Shown in pieces: positions 52,208-61,137 of a DNA stretch of 64,000 nt. Location: positions 1 to 64,000 of the forward strand of contig CAKUGF010000004.1 of the NCBI GenBank assembly GCA_934654585.1. The letters run 5' to 3'. A program made the position numbers and the translations under genes. A model generated the notes under the pieces. The model ran no database searches and had not been told where the DNA came from. It saw only the letters and a program-made list of their open reading frames with translations. The number at the start of each line of letters is the position of its first letter. Within the stretch, counting starts at the first letter, position 1. This DNA comes from an uncultured Collinsella sp. Lineage in GTDB: Bacteria; Actinomycetota; Coriobacteriia; Coriobacteriales; Coriobacteriaceae.

Positions 52208-52236
52208 TTGACAAATATAAGTTATCGATAAACAAT
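52208..52236 (+). promoter_or_regulatory. promoter of the six-cysteine peptide gene
   Basis: TTGACA (52208-52213), 17-base spacer, AACAAT (52231-52236). The spacer ends in the perfect palindrome TTATCGATAA (52222-52231), overlapping the -10 region, a natural repressor site. Confidence 0.6.
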
Positions 52237-52274
52237 AACACAAAGTAAAAGCGATAATAGAAAGGAGGAACGAT

Positions 52275-52403
52275 ATGAGCTGGATTGTCAAACCGAGTTA
52301 TGTGGACCCCGGTGGTGGGTGCAACGGTTACTGCAAGACATTCTGTGGAGCACGCACTTGCGTCAATAACTGCAGCAAAAACTTCTGTTTAGTTAATCTC
52401 TAG
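52275..52403 (+). CDS. six-cysteine RiPP precursor peptide (candidate)
   Basis: 42-residue peptide with a strong AAAGGAGG site. The N-terminal 15 residues (MSWIVKPSYVDPGGG) act as a short leader ending in a glycine run. The rest has cysteines at 16, 20, 24, 29, 33 and 38, spacing 3-3-4-3-4. Cysteine is over a fifth of the core, with Asn, Gly, Lys, Phe and Tyr between as possible thioether acceptors. There is no lanthipeptide synthetase nearby, whereas a radical SAM/SPASM maturase is in the same run, so a sactipeptide or ranthipeptide is inferred. It is not a clear SCIFF peptide. A hairpin after the stop would raise its dose over the following genes. Confidence 0.85.
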   Translation: MSWIVKPSYVDPGGGCNGYCKTFCGARTCVNNCSKNFCLVNL

Positions 52404-52411
52404 CAGTTGCG

Positions 52412-52447
52412 GCTGCTGCCAGGCGACAGTCTGGCAGCAGCGGTTTT
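52412..52447 (+). terminator. attenuator hairpin between precursor and ABC genes
   Basis: Perfect 11-base stem GCTGCTGCCAG/CTGGCAGCAGC (52412-52422 and 52431-52441), then GGTTTTG. A partial terminator here is typical of RiPP operons in which the precursor must be made in excess of its enzymes. Confidence 0.82.
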
Positions 52448-52471
52448 GCTATCAAGCAGAACGGGAGGCCA

Positions 52472-53197
52472 ATGAGTGCATCAGCGATAAAGCTATCAAA
52501 GGTGTCAAAGCGCTACGGGAAACGGCGCGTTTTGCATGACGTTTCCTTCGAGGTGCATCAGTCTGAGCTCTGTGCCCTTGTCGGTGCAAACGGTGCGGGC
52601 AAAAGCACGCTTATTAAAATCGTCTTGGGCCTCTGCGAGCCATCGTCGGGGAGCGTGGAGCTCTTTGGAGGCAAATCAAAAAGAGAGCTTGGCTTGATGC
52701 GGACGCGTGTCGGCTATGTGCCAGATTCCAGCGGAGCATACCAATCCCTCAGTGCGGTTGAGAATCTCCAAATCCGATGTTTGGAATGGGGGCTTGATGC
52801 GAATCGTGAGATTCCTCGCGTTTTGAGCCTAGTCGGGCTGGACGTCGAAGAGAAAAAGAGCGTGAGCAGTTTTTCTCTGGGAATGAAACGGCGGCTGGAT
52901 ATAGCTACGGCTTTGTTGGGTGACACTGATCTGCTTATTTTTGATGAGCCAGCAAACGGGTTGGACCCGCTGGGCATCGAGAGTATATGGGCCCTTATCG
53001 GTCGATTGAATCGAGAACAGGGTAAGACCATGCTCATCTCTAGCCATGATTTGGATGAGTTGGCATCGGTTGCAACAAGCTGCCTGTTTCTTCATGACGG
53101 CGAACTGCTGAAAAAGGAATCGATGGACGTCATAAGGGATGAGGCGTCGTCCCTAAAAGAGTATTACAGGCGCTTGATGAAGGCGGTCTCGCTATGA
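52472..53197 (+). CDS. ABC transporter ATPase of the RiPP cluster (immunity-type)
   Basis: 241-residue ATPase: Walker A VGANGAGKST, Q-loop region VGYVPDSSGAYQSLSAVENL, signature FSLGMKRRLDIATALL and Walker B LLIFDEPANGLDPLG. The SLGMKRRL signature is that of BcrA/LanF-type bacteriocin self-protection and drug transporters. It overlaps the first permease gene by four bases. With the two permeases it forms a FEG-like three-part transporter, probably producer immunity. Confidence 0.9.
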   Translation: MSASAIKLSKVSKRYGKRRVLHDVSFEVHQSELCALVGANGAGKSTLIKIVLGLCEPSSGSVELFGGKSKRELGLMRTRVGYVPDSSGAYQSLSAVENLQIRCLEWGLDANREIPRVLSLVGLDVEEKKSVSSFSLGMKRRLDIATALLGDTDLLIFDEPANGLDPLGIESIWALIGRLNREQGKTMLISSHDLDELASVATSCLFLHDGELLKKESMDVIRDEASSLKEYYRRLMKAVSL

Positions 53198-54018
53198 AGC
53201 GGGCGATCCATCCCGTAAAGGCAGATATGATGCGTTTGCACAGGATGTTTCCGGCGAAGTTTGGTCTTGCGCTTATGCTGGCGTTCGGCCTTCTCTTCGG
53301 CATCTTTCTAAAAAACGGAACAACGTTGCTCGCCTTTGGCAATAGCGTTTTTGGGGAGGATATTGGCTTCTGCTGGAATGTAATTGATCCTTCTGCACCC
53401 GATGAGTCCCTTGTGCGCAGTGCTTTTGCCGGCACCTCTCTGTTCGTTCCGCTCATCGTTTGCCTGGCGATTTTACAGGAGCGCGGCTATGAAGAGGGAT
53501 ACCGAATTTCTTCAGCAAGAGGTCTTACCCGCTTTAATGGGGTCCTAGCACATGTGTTTTCGTCTGCTTTAATAATTGGCGCAGCATATAGTGCGCTTTG
53601 CCTTCTTCTTTTTGCAATAGCCATAATACGTGGTGGGCAAAGCTGTGCGCACGACATGCTGGCTGCATTTTTGCCTGCGATGATAATCAACGCCGTATTG
53701 GTGATATCGGTTGCGTTGGAGACGGTGACCATCTATCGGATTACAAGCAGCGCCGTATTTAGCGGGGCTGTGGCAATAATCGGATTTGTCATGAGCTTGA
53801 CGCTCTACGGAACTTACCTTCAGACGCCCATACCATCCTTGCGATGGATCTTCCTCCTTCCAGGGCCGTACCTTGGGGTCGGATGTGCCCTTGGGTATAG
53901 CGATATGGGTCAGCTGATACTTCTGGAATATGGCGTGGCAGCCAGCTGTCTATCGGTATTGATTTACGCTCTCGTGAGCTTTCGCGCTGGGGGTGTGCTC
54001 AATGGCTCGTCAGATTAA
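53194..54018 (+). CDS. ABC transporter permease 1 of the RiPP cluster
   Basis: 274 residues with six hydrophobic segments; an extracytoplasmic loop (about 48-75) follows the first span. The pattern fits ABC-2/LanE-type permeases of bacteriocin immunity transporters. The motif ILQERGYEEGYRISSARGLTRFNGVL is a cytoplasmic coupling-helix region. It overlaps both neighbours, so all three parts are translated together. Confidence 0.85.
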   Translation: MKRAIHPVKADMMRLHRMFPAKFGLALMLAFGLLFGIFLKNGTTLLAFGNSVFGEDIGFCWNVIDPSAPDESLVRSAFAGTSLFVPLIVCLAILQERGYEEGYRISSARGLTRFNGVLAHVFSSALIIGAAYSALCLLLFAIAIIRGGQSCAHDMLAAFLPAMIINAVLVISVALETVTIYRITSSAVFSGAVAIIGFVMSLTLYGTYLQTPIPSLRWIFLLPGPYLGVGCALGYSDMGQLILLEYGVAASCLSVLIYALVSFRAGGVLNGSSD

Positions 54019-54820
54019 AAGACTTCTCCAGTCAGAATTGAAGCATGTGAGCAAATGGGTGTACGCCTTAATCTTGGTAATTTATGCGTGCATGGTGGCA
54101 TTGCAGCTTAATTCATTCCCGATGTGGTTCTGTAGCCTCCGTGAGAACAGTTTCTTGGGCTTTTTCCCAGACCCGACGCTTCGGCTATCGGCAGAGGATG
54201 TCCTTCTATTTGGTAATGCAGAGGTTTTTCGCGGTCTGCTGTTCAACGTAGCCCCGTTGGCTCATGCATTGTTCTTTCCGTTCATCGCGGCTTGCATTGT
54301 GCCGCGCTTTGTCAGTTCGGGCTTTATTGAGGAACCGTGGGGGTTGTCGGCGGCTCGGGGAGGGAAGCGGGTGTGCGCTACTGTTGCGCGGGCGATACTG
54401 TCATCCCTCGCCCTTTTGGTCGCGTTTATCCTGTCGAGTGTCGTTTTGTACTGTCTTAACTGCGCAATCGTTCTGGATGCTCAGCAGTATTTCAACCTGC
54501 ATGTATTTTGCTATCGACTTGTTCTTGCTGCCGCTGCCTGCCTTGCATACGTGGTCTCTTGCGTGATCGCTGTTTCCTATTTTGGGTCCGGCTTCGGTCC
54601 GATTGGCATGCTGTTGCTTGTCAACGTTGTAGCGATCTACATACAGATCGGGGCCAATTCCATGCTTCCGCTTCCAGCCTCGATGCTCATGTGGATTTGT
54701 GGCGTGACCCCGTTGGGGAATAGTCAATGCATTTCGATTCTAATTGACTGCCTAATAAACGTAGCAAGCGTTTTTGCCATTTGCTTTACCGTCGACCGAT
54801 TGCGGTCGAGATTTCTTTGA
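54002..54820 (+). CDS. ABC transporter permease 2 of the RiPP cluster
   Basis: 272 residues from ATG at 54002 (GGGGGTG upstream), overlapping permease 1 by 17 bases. Six hydrophobic segments and the same overall layout as permease 1, with low sequence similarity: the second permease of a LanFEG-like immunity transporter. It ends with a basic tail (VDRLRSRFL). Confidence 0.85.
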   Translation: MARQIKRLLQSELKHVSKWVYALILVIYACMVALQLNSFPMWFCSLRENSFLGFFPDPTLRLSAEDVLLFGNAEVFRGLLFNVAPLAHALFFPFIAACIVPRFVSSGFIEEPWGLSAARGGKRVCATVARAILSSLALLVAFILSSVVLYCLNCAIVLDAQQYFNLHVFCYRLVLAAAACLAYVVSCVIAVSYFGSGFGPIGMLLLVNVVAIYIQIGANSMLPLPASMLMWICGVTPLGNSQCISILIDCLINVASVFAICFTVDRLRSRFL

Positions 54821-54841
54821 TTGCTTGTGAGGGATAAACAT

Positions 54842-56134
54842 ATGAGACCGTCTCAATACAACCTGATTGAAACCCGTGGCGAAAGGACGCTGGTGATGAA
54901 TGCGAAGACCGGTGCGATCCTTTCGTTAGATAAGCAGCATGCAGAAAGAATGTGCCGCATGGTATCGGGAAGCGAATGGGAGCCAGATGAATTGCGCGAA
55001 GCGTTGCTTCAAGGAGGAATGCTGTTAGAAGATGATCGTGACGAAAAGGAGGAAATGAAGGCGATAGGCCGTCTTGTTCGGTTTTCTGATCGCTCTCTCG
55101 GCATGACGATAGCCCCGACATTGGAGTGCAACTTCTGTTGCCCATACTGTTATGAAAAAGGGCAACGCAAAACGACAATGACTCCGGAGGTCGAAGACCG
55201 ACTTGTTTCATTTGTGAAAGAGCGTTCACGGGGACTGAGCGAGTTTGACATCAGTTGGTATGGTGGAGAGCCGCTGCTACAAGTCGATAGAATTCAGCGA
55301 CTCACAGAGCGTATAAAGGGGGTCCTTAATCCGGAGTGTTCCTATGCAGCATCCATTGTCACAAATGGGTATCTTCTGACGCCAGAAGTGGCTGCGGCTC
55401 TCGCGGCTTGTGACGTCAAGATGGCTCAGGTGACTTTGGACGGTTCTCGACAAGATCATGATTCCCGGCGAATCTTGCGGAACGGACAGCCGACATACGA
55501 TGCGATTCTAGACAACGTTTCTAAAGTCACCCATCTGTTAGATATTTCTATCAGGTGCAATGTCGATGCCCATAACATTGTCGGTGCTGGCGATTTGCTG
55601 GATGCGCTCGAGGAAAAGGGCCTTAAAAACAAGGTGGGATTCTACCTAGCGCCTGTCGACAATATCAATGATACGTGCCCAAACGACAGTAGTTGTTTTT
55701 CGATGGAGGCATTTTCTGAGGAAGAGCTGGACTTTTATAGCCATGCCGTTGATAGGGGGTTCTACGTTGACCTGACGGTGCGCTTTAATCCGGCTATATG
55801 TGGCGCTGTTTGTGCAGGGTCATTTGTAGTGGATCCGGAGGGCTACCTTTATAAATGTTGGGATGAAATCGGGATGCGTGAACGCTCCGTCGGCACACTT
55901 GCCGAAGGGCCGAGGATGAATGCTCAGCTGGTCCAATGGCTAAACTATGAGCCGAGCGATCATGAGTGTGAAGAGTGTTTTGCCTATCCCTCATGCATGG
56001 GAGGTTGCCCTAATCACGCTCTTCATGGAGGGTCAAAACAGTGCGTATCTCAAAGGTATCAGGTGCGCCAACGAATGATTTTGACCGAGAAGGCTCAGCG
56101 ATTGCTTTCGGAACTGGATTCAGCTCATGTTTAA
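54842..56134 (+). CDS. radical SAM/SPASM peptide maturase
   Basis: 430 residues from ATG at 54842 (GAGGG upstream). The N-terminal about 85 residues have the maturase-type opening (QYNLIETRGERTLVMNAKTGA), a likely leader-recognition region. The SAM cluster is C96, C100, C103 (CNFCCPYC) and GGEP is at 141-144. The C-terminal SPASM domain has C320, C324, C339, C376, C379, C385, C389 and C401, including CEECFAYPSCMGGCP, giving two auxiliary iron-sulfur clusters. Such enzymes form Cys-to-carbon thioether bonds or other carbon crosslinks in RiPPs. The precursor at 52275 is the obvious substrate. It overlaps the exporter by eight bases. Confidence 0.92.
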   Translation: MRPSQYNLIETRGERTLVMNAKTGAILSLDKQHAERMCRMVSGSEWEPDELREALLQGGMLLEDDRDEKEEMKAIGRLVRFSDRSLGMTIAPTLECNFCCPYCYEKGQRKTTMTPEVEDRLVSFVKERSRGLSEFDISWYGGEPLLQVDRIQRLTERIKGVLNPECSYAASIVTNGYLLTPEVAAALAACDVKMAQVTLDGSRQDHDSRRILRNGQPTYDAILDNVSKVTHLLDISIRCNVDAHNIVGAGDLLDALEEKGLKNKVGFYLAPVDNINDTCPNDSSCFSMEAFSEEELDFYSHAVDRGFYVDLTVRFNPAICGAVCAGSFVVDPEGYLYKCWDEIGMRERSVGTLAEGPRMNAQLVQWLNYEPSDHECEECFAYPSCMGGCPNHALHGGSKQCVSQRYQVRQRMILTEKAQRLLSELDSAHV

Positions 56135-57746
56135 TCTCTGCGCAAGAACAATAATCAAGAATCCAAAGTATATAACCTATCTTCTAATGTGCCTGCTCTC
56201 GCTTGTGGTTGGTCTCGCAATTCCTTTTCTGACGGGGCAACTGGTCAACAACTTTGTCGGTGTCGCGCGAGATGGGGAAAGCGCAATCGCCATCGGCGCT
56301 GAGATAGCAGCGCTGGGTATTATGCGAGCCGGTTTGAATTGCGTCAGTGAGCTGGTCTATGTCGATCTGCAAACACATGTGGGATTTGCATTGAATGAAG
56401 AGGTGATAAGTCACGTTCAAAGGCTACCACGGGCCTTCTTTTCTAATTTTGATGCCTCCTATTACAACCAACAGATTAATCATGACGCTAACGATTTGGT
56501 GATATTTGTTATAAACGCAAGTGTCCAAAGCGTGAGCAATATAGTGACGTTGCTTGTGGTGTTTGTTGTCCTGGCGACCATAAACGGTCACCTGGCAATG
56601 CTGTGTATGGCTCTGGGCATAATAGGTGGCGCGGTCTATTCGCTTTTCAAAAAGTGTTTGTTCGCAAGAAGTTTCGAGGCTCAAGAGCAGGAGGCTCGAT
56701 TCTTTTCCGATCTGGAGAAGCAGCTTAGCAACGCACAATTTATCCGCAGACATGTTCTATTCGAGGTTTTCAAGCAAAGGCTTGAGCACTCTTTTGCAGA
56801 GCTATATCGTTTCGTTTATCAGAACCAGCAAATTAATGCGACCTTTACGTTTGCCAACACTGCCGTCACATCTTTGGCACAGGGTGGAATCTTGATCCTG
56901 GGCGCAAAGGAAGTTCTCGACGGCAATTTGCTGCCCGGCTATCTTATGACGGCGCTGAGCTATTACTCCTATTATTCTTCGGCTATTGAATTCTTCCTTG
57001 CGCTGGGCAAGGACTATCAAACGTCAAAGGTATCCTACGAGCGTTTGCGGCGCTTGCTGGACATGCCCGAGGACTCAAACGGGGACATTATCCTCGATGA
57101 TGTTTACGAGGTGAACTGTTCCGAGCTGGCATATAGCTATCCGGGGTCTGTAAAGACCGCGTTCGGAGACATTCGGGCTTCTTTAGAAAAAGGAAAGGTA
57201 TACGCAATCGTTGGGTCGAACGGTTCCGGTAAGAGCACGCTGCTGGATGTGATAAGCGGTTGCGATCCAGAAAACTGCAAGGGTGATATTTGGATTAACA
57301 GCAAGCCCCTGAGCTCTCTGGACCGTTATGCGCTGCGAAAGCGCAATATCGGGATTACGGAGCAGGAGCCGCCCTTGACCGAAGGGTCGATACGGGACAA
57401 TTTAACTCTTTGCTGCAGAAGCGCTGAAGAGCGTGACCTTGAGAGCCTCATTGAGAGAATGGGGCTTAAAAAGATGGTCGATTCAAGTGGTGGACTTGAT
57501 GTCGAGCTGGACGATAGGCAGAACAATATTTCAGGAGGGGAAAAACAGAAAATAGCGATTATTCGCCAGCTGCTGAAAAACCCGGACGTGATGATGTTTG
57601 ATGAGCCGACATCTGCACTTGACAGCCAAAGCAAGCAGGCGTTTATCGAAATCCTTAAGGAAAGAAAGGGGCGACATATCACGGTCATCGCTACGCACGA
57701 CCCTGTGCTTATTTCGGCATGCGATGAAGTGATTGAAATTGCCTGA
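56127..57746 (+). CDS. ABC exporter (TM-ATPase) of the RiPP cluster
   Basis: 539-residue half-transporter: six-span membrane domain (1-300) and ATPase (330-539) with VGSNGSGKSTLLD, ISGGEKQK and MMFDEPTSALD. It starts directly with membrane helices; no C39 peptidase domain precedes them, so leader removal, if it happens, needs a protease encoded elsewhere. It probably exports the modified peptide. Last gene of the cluster. Confidence 0.9.
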   Translation: MFNLCARTIIKNPKYITYLLMCLLSLVVGLAIPFLTGQLVNNFVGVARDGESAIAIGAEIAALGIMRAGLNCVSELVYVDLQTHVGFALNEEVISHVQRLPRAFFSNFDASYYNQQINHDANDLVIFVINASVQSVSNIVTLLVVFVVLATINGHLAMLCMALGIIGGAVYSLFKKCLFARSFEAQEQEARFFSDLEKQLSNAQFIRRHVLFEVFKQRLEHSFAELYRFVYQNQQINATFTFANTAVTSLAQGGILILGAKEVLDGNLLPGYLMTALSYYSYYSSAIEFFLALGKDYQTSKVSYERLRRLLDMPEDSNGDIILDDVYEVNCSELAYSYPGSVKTAFGDIRASLEKGKVYAIVGSNGSGKSTLLDVISGCDPENCKGDIWINSKPLSSLDRYALRKRNIGITEQEPPLTEGSIRDNLTLCCRSAEERDLESLIERMGLKKMVDSSGGLDVELDDRQNNISGGEKQKIAIIRQLLKNPDVMMFDEPTSALDSQSKQAFIEILKERKGRHITVIATHDPVLISACDEVIEIA

Positions 57747-57776
57747 CGGGCTAGTGGACCGCGCATATCAAATTCA

Positions 57777-57810
57777 GGGGGGCGGGCACCGTAGCTGGTG
57801 TCCGCCCCCC
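57777..57810. terminator. GC-rich hairpin between convergent genes
   Basis: A 14-base stem with one G-T pair (GGGGGGCGGGCACC against GGTGTCCGCCCCCC, 57777-57790 and 57797-57810), loop GTAGCT. Placed between the exporter and the convergent amidotransferase-like gene. No strong T-run. Confidence 0.6.
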
Positions 57811-57846
57811 CTGGCTTAGGAGGCTTTAACCTGAGTGGTTCGCGAG

Positions 57847-58656
57847 CTAGCGGGCCTGCTTTACTTTGGCCGCTGCCTCGACAAACGACTTCCACAGGTT
57901 AAAGTCGGTCTCGAGCGTCTTCCACGTGTACTCAGGGTGCCATTGCACGCCCAGGCAGAACGGCTGGCCTTCGACTTCGATGCACTCGGGAACGCCGTCG
58001 GTTGCCTTGGCGACCAAGCGCGTGCTTTTACCCAGACGATCGACGCAGCAGTGGTGTGCCGAGTTGGTCTGGATCAACCTGTGTCCGCCAACCGCGCGGT
58101 CGAGCAGCGAGCCCGGCACGACCTCGACGGGATGCACGGGGTCGTTGAGCACGTGGGTATGGCGCCACTGCGTGCGGCCCTCGCGAGCGCCCAGGCTCGG
58201 CACGTCCATGCACAGGGTGCCGCCGGTGGCGACATTGAGCAACTGCGTGCCGCGGCAGGTGGTAAAGAGCGGCTTTTTGGCGCGGAGCACCTCGCCGACC
58301 AGCTTAAACTCAAAGCTATCGCGGATCTCGCAGCAGAGGGTGGGGTCGTAGGGTCGATCATCGCCCCAACGTTTGGGATTGACATCGGGGCCGCCGGGAA
58401 TAGCGATACCGTCAGCGATATCGACGTAATGGCGGATGACATCAATGTCTTCGGTAATAGACATCTGCAGCGGCAGGCCGCCTGCGGCAAGGATGGCATC
58501 GACAAAGACGCTGGCAATCTCCTCGTTGGGGGAGAGCGTTTCGCTCAAAAACGGCTTTGCCTCTTCCCAACGCGGCGCGACGAGGATGAGCGGGCGGTCG
58601 GCGGGATCGACGTCGACGTGCGGGGTGTATGACGATGAAGTGCGAGTTCCGATCAT
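57847..58656 (-). CDS. class-I glutamine amidotransferase-like hydrolase (peptidase C26)
   Basis: 269 residues from ATG at 58656 (longer frames overlap the ATPase gene). Nucleophile cysteine in FTTCRGTQLLNVATGG and the His-Glu pair in GVQWHPEY match gamma-glutamyl-gamma-aminobutyrate hydrolase PuuD-type enzymes, which release glutamate from gamma-glutamyl amides. It is last in an operon with a glutamate/glutamine-type ABC transporter, which supports a gamma-glutamyl substrate. Exact substrate unproven. Confidence 0.87.
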   Translation of the reverse strand: MIGTRTSSSYTPHVDVDPADRPLILVAPRWEEAKPFLSETLSPNEEIASVFVDAILAAGGLPLQMSITEDIDVIRHYVDIADGIAIPGGPDVNPKRWGDDRPYDPTLCCEIRDSFEFKLVGEVLRAKKPLFTTCRGTQLLNVATGGTLCMDVPSLGAREGRTQWRHTHVLNDPVHPVEVVPGSLLDRAVGGHRLIQTNSAHHCCVDRLGKSTRLVAKATDGVPECIEVEGQPFCLGVQWHPEYTWKTLETDFNLWKSFVEAAAKVKQAR

Positions 58657-58708
58657 AGGTGTTGCTTTCGAGTTTGGATGGTCATGGCGAGCAGATATGG
58701 CAATTGGG

Positions 58709-59473
<765 letters not shown>

Positions 59474-59509
59474 GGTGCTCGGCTCCTTATGACTCGAAAT
59501 AGTAAAGCG

Positions 59510-60343
59510 TTAGCGGATGATGGTCGCGCCGGTCTTGTGCGAAACGTAGACAGCGGCCTTGTTGATCGCGACGTTGATGAGGATGTAGATGACCGCGATC
59601 ACCAGATAGACCGATACGAGCGCGTCGTAGTTGGTGATGAGCACGCGGGCATTTTGCATGAGGTCGGGGTAGCTCACCACATAGGCGACGGTGGTGTCTT
59701 TGACTACGACCACGAGCTGCGAAATCAACGACGGAATGATAAACCGAATCGCCTGGGGCAGTACGATTTTAAAGGTGATTTTGGCCCTGGAGAGACCGAG
59801 CGCCTGGGCTGCCTCGACCTGACCGCGCGGCACGGCGTTGACGCCGGCGCGGAAGATCTCGGCAAGTACGCCGGCTGCAGCGAGCGCGACGGGAAGCGTG
59901 AGCATCCAAAACGACGGCAGTGAAATCTTGTACTGAGGCAGCACCAAAAAGAAGAAGTAGATGAACAGCAGGCTCGGCACGCCACGGAAGAAATCGGTGA
60001 GCACGCGGCAGACCAGCTGCAACGGCTTGATGCCGCTCGTGCGGCCGAGCATGAGAGCGAGGCCCAGAACCAGCGCGATGGCGCCGGCGGTGAGTGCAAC
60101 CTTAACGGTGCCCTCAAAACCGGCAAGCAGGAACTTCCAGGTGGTGAGGTGCGTAAAGAAATACCAATAGTGAACCGAAAGCTGGCCGGTCACATAAAAG
60201 CGCTGCAGTACCAGAGCGATGAGCGCGGCCACGACAACAAGTGAGATGGCGGTGCCGACGCGAATCTTGGCGCGCATCTTGGGGCCGGGAGCCTCGTAGA
60301 GCGCATCGCGCATGGTGAGCGCGGAGGTGGAGTGCTTGCTCAT
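59510..60343 (-). CDS. polar amino acid ABC transporter permease 2
   Basis: 277-residue permease of the HisM/GluD type. The EAA-loop region AEIFRAGVNAVPRGQVEAAQALGLSRAKI is intact. An N-terminal extension of about 35 residues precedes the first span. It overlaps permease 1 by four bases. Confidence 0.93.
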   Translation of the reverse strand: MSKHSTSALTMRDALYEAPGPKMRAKIRVGTAISLVVVAALIALVLQRFYVTGQLSVHYWYFFTHLTTWKFLLAGFEGTVKVALTAGAIALVLGLALMLGRTSGIKPLQLVCRVLTDFFRGVPSLLFIYFFFLVLPQYKISLPSFWMLTLPVALAAAGVLAEIFRAGVNAVPRGQVEAAQALGLSRAKITFKIVLPQAIRFIIPSLISQLVVVVKDTTVAYVVSYPDLMQNARVLITNYDALVSVYLVIAVIYILINVAINKAAVYVSHKTGATIIR

Positions 60344-60999
60344 CGGAGGATCCTCACCTTCTTATCGATATAGTTGCCAATGTGGCTCACCACAAAGGCC
60401 GTGCCCAGGTAGCCGAGCGCCGAGATAAAGAACGCGGCGACGCCACCGAGCGAGCGCGTGTTGATGTAGCTCACCACGCCGGTGAGCTCCTGCGGCTGCA
60501 GCGGCACCTGGCTGCCCAGGGCGGTGGTGAGCATGACGGCGATAAAGAGGTTGGTCATGGGCAGCACGCTCGAGCGCAGCGCTTGCGGAATCACAATCTT
60601 GGCGAGGATGCGGTTGAAGTTCATGCCGAGCGAGCGGGCGGCCTCGACCTGGCCCACGCCCACGGTGTTGATGCCGCTCATAAAGTTCTCGGAACCAAAG
60701 GCCGAGCCCAAGAGGACCGTGGCGACGATGACACAAGTACGGTAGGGCAGCACGATCTTGAGCGGCGGCAGCGCGTAGACGACGATGATGAGCAGCGCGA
60801 TGCCGGGGATGTTACGGAAGACCTGCACGTACAGGTCACCAAAGACGCGCAGCGGCTTGAGCGGCGACACGCGCATCACGGTGACGGCAACAGCCAGCAC
60901 CATGGCGATGGCAAACGACTCAAGCGTCATGCCCCAGGTCGCGAGCAGCGCGTCGATATAGTTCTGGCCATAGAGCGACCAGAGCTCGGAGAGACTCAT
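60340..60999 (-). CDS. polar amino acid ABC transporter permease 1
   Basis: 219-residue permease of the HisQ/GluC type: FMSGINTVGVGQVEAARSLGMNFNRI is the EAA coupling loop, with five predicted spans. It is separated from the binding-protein gene by a terminator-like hairpin, so the binding protein is likely made in excess. Confidence 0.93.
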   Translation of the reverse strand: MSLSELWSLYGQNYIDALLATWGMTLESFAIAMVLAVAVTVMRVSPLKPLRVFGDLYVQVFRNIPGIALLIIVVYALPPLKIVLPYRTCVIVATVLLGSAFGSENFMSGINTVGVGQVEAARSLGMNFNRILAKIVIPQALRSSVLPMTNLFIAVMLTTALGSQVPLQPQELTGVVSYINTRSLGGVAAFFISALGYLGTAFVVSHIGNYIDKKVRILR

Positions 61000-61023
61000 G
61001 CGGACCTCCCGCCGGTAAGGAAA

Positions 61024-61049
61024 GGGGCTCCCGTATGTACGGAAGCCCC
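61024..61049 (-). terminator. attenuating hairpin after the binding-protein gene
   Basis: GGGGCTCCCGTA/TACGGAAGCCCC (61024-61035, 61038-61049) pair at 11 of 12; on minus it is followed by TTTCCTT. Such intercistronic hairpins raise the ratio of binding protein to permease. Confidence 0.75.
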
Positions 61050-61137
61050 GACAACTCAGTGAGGAAACAGTTTAGCGCAATAAAGCGCATCGTGCGTTTC
61101 CGTATGGTTTCGTAGCGGCCGTTACTTGGCTCGCTGC

